A DNA stretch of 6,552 nt. Source: Cocleimonas sp. (GTDB taxonomy: Bacteria > Pseudomonadota > Gammaproteobacteria > Thiotrichales > Thiotrichaceae). A program made the translations under genes and the position numbers. The notes beneath the pieces were generated by a model, which saw only the letters and a list, made by a program, of their open reading frames with translations, did no database searches and was not told the DNA's origin. The stretch is from the NCBI GenBank assembly GCA_023146675.1, contig JAGLBQ010000252.1, forward strand, positions 1-6,552, written 5' to 3'. Of this stretch, positions 5,827 through 6,552 are shown one piece after another (position 1 is the first letter of the stretch; the number at the start of each line of letters is the position of its first letter).

Positions 5827-6552
5827 ATGATAATCCACCAACAAGGCAAAGTTCACGGCAATCGCCGAGACTGGCAAAATCTGCGTTCTATACTTCCCTA
5901 TTTAATGGATTATCGCGGTAGAGCGTTATTAGCATTGGCTTTTTTAGTGCTATCCAAAGTAGCAAATGTGGGTATTCCTATCACGCTAAAAGCCATTGTA
6001 GATTATTTGGAAGGGCATCAAACACAAGTCCTCATTTTACCCGTTGCTTTGCTATTAGCGTATGGTGCTTTGCGCCTATCCAGCTCACTCTTTAATGAAT
6101 TACGTGATACCATTTTTGCTAAAGTTCGCTATCGCGCCATGCGGCGGCTCTCTACACGTGTGTTAGCGCATTTGCATAATCTATCATTGCGTTTTCATCT
6201 TGATCGAAAAACAGGTGCCATTAGTCGTGACTTAGAACGTGGTACACGCTCTGTTGGCACAATTATGAATTTTATGGTGTTTAGCATTATCCCTGTGATG
6301 GTAGAGTTTTCACTCGTTGCGGTTATTTTACTGAGTCAATATGCCCCTGTTTTTACACTCATCACCTTTGGTACTATTATTGCTTATATGAGCTTCACCT
6401 TTTTTGTTACCGAATGGCGCATGGAGTATCGCCATGAAATGAACCGACTTGATTCTGAAGCAAATAGCTATGCCATTGATAGTTTAATAAACTACGAAAC
6501 TGTCAAATATTTTAATAATGAAAAACAAGAGCTTGAACGTGTTGATGCGACA
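5827..6552 (+). CDS. Atm1/HMT1-type ABC exporter, N-terminal membrane domain (3' end outside window)
   Basis: The first 242 residues of a half-size ABC exporter with its transmembrane domain first; the frame is still open at the last base. Hydrophobic segments are visible at about 33-53, 67-88, 146-168 and 173-195. The first cytoplasmic loop contains NLSLRFHLDRKTGAISRDLE (118-137) followed by RGTRSV, and the second contains DSLINYETVKYFNNE (218-232). Both are hallmarks of the Atm1/ABCB7/HMT1 group, whose members export glutathione-linked sulfur or iron-sulfur precursors, or metal-glutathione conjugates, across the inner membrane. The Walker A, signature and Walker B motifs would lie off the right edge, so ATPase integrity cannot be judged. 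The ATG at 5827 is fixed by a strong ribosome binding site. It is divergent from htpG and separated by 297 bp. The substrate cannot be named from this fragment. Confidence 0.92.
   Translation, partial: MIIHQQGKVHGNRRDWQNLRSILPYLMDYRGRALLALAFLVLSKVANVGIPITLKAIVDYLEGHQTQVLILPVALLLAYGALRLSSSLFNELRDTIFAKVRYRAMRRLSTRVLAHLHNLSLRFHLDRKTGAISRDLERGTRSVGTIMNFMVFSIIPVMVEFSLVAVILLSQYAPVFTLITFGTIIAYMSFTFFVTEWRMEYRHEMNRLDSEANSYAIDSLINYETVKYFNNEKQELERVDAT

Overview
The window reads as an ordinary, moderately AT-rich proteobacterial chromosome. The protein families (NirB with a double BFD-like region, NirD with an intact Rieske motif, HtpG close to the E. coli protein, an Atm1-type ABC exporter) suggest a gammaproteobacterium. 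That placement comes from remembered family resemblance, not a search, and no lower rank can be given. There is no tRNA, rRNA, CRISPR array, transposase or phage gene.

Layout. (1) 1-1260 (+) is the 3' half of nirB, the large subunit of siroheme NADH-nitrite reductase; its 5' part lies before the window. (2) 1281-1330, between nirB and nirD, is a 50-bp near-perfect palindrome that lacks the T-tract of a terminator. (3) 1351-1671 (+) is nirD, the small subunit, followed by a hairpin at 1680-1713 that probably ends the nir operon. (4) 1672-2037 is gene-free and holds that hairpin and a 21-bp operator-like inverted repeat. (5) 2038-3459 (+) is a four- or five-pass membrane protein of unknown function. 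(6) 3519-3557 is a stem-loop with T-runs on both strands, a shared terminator for the convergent genes on either side. (7) 3577-5529 (-) is htpG, the bacterial Hsp90. (8) 5530-5826 is the divergent control region between htpG and the next gene, with a set of ~11-bp tandem repeats. (9) 5827-6552 (+) is the N-terminal transmembrane half of an Atm1/HMT1-like ABC transporter, cut off by the window end before its ATPase domain.

How the genes relate. nirB and nirD together make the cytoplasmic enzyme that reduces nitrite to ammonium with NAD(P)H. The other three genes appear to be separate transcription units with no evident link to nitrite reduction. I found no clear new biological system. The items most worth a second look are the palindrome inside the nir operon, the tandem repeats upstream of htpG, and the unassigned membrane protein.
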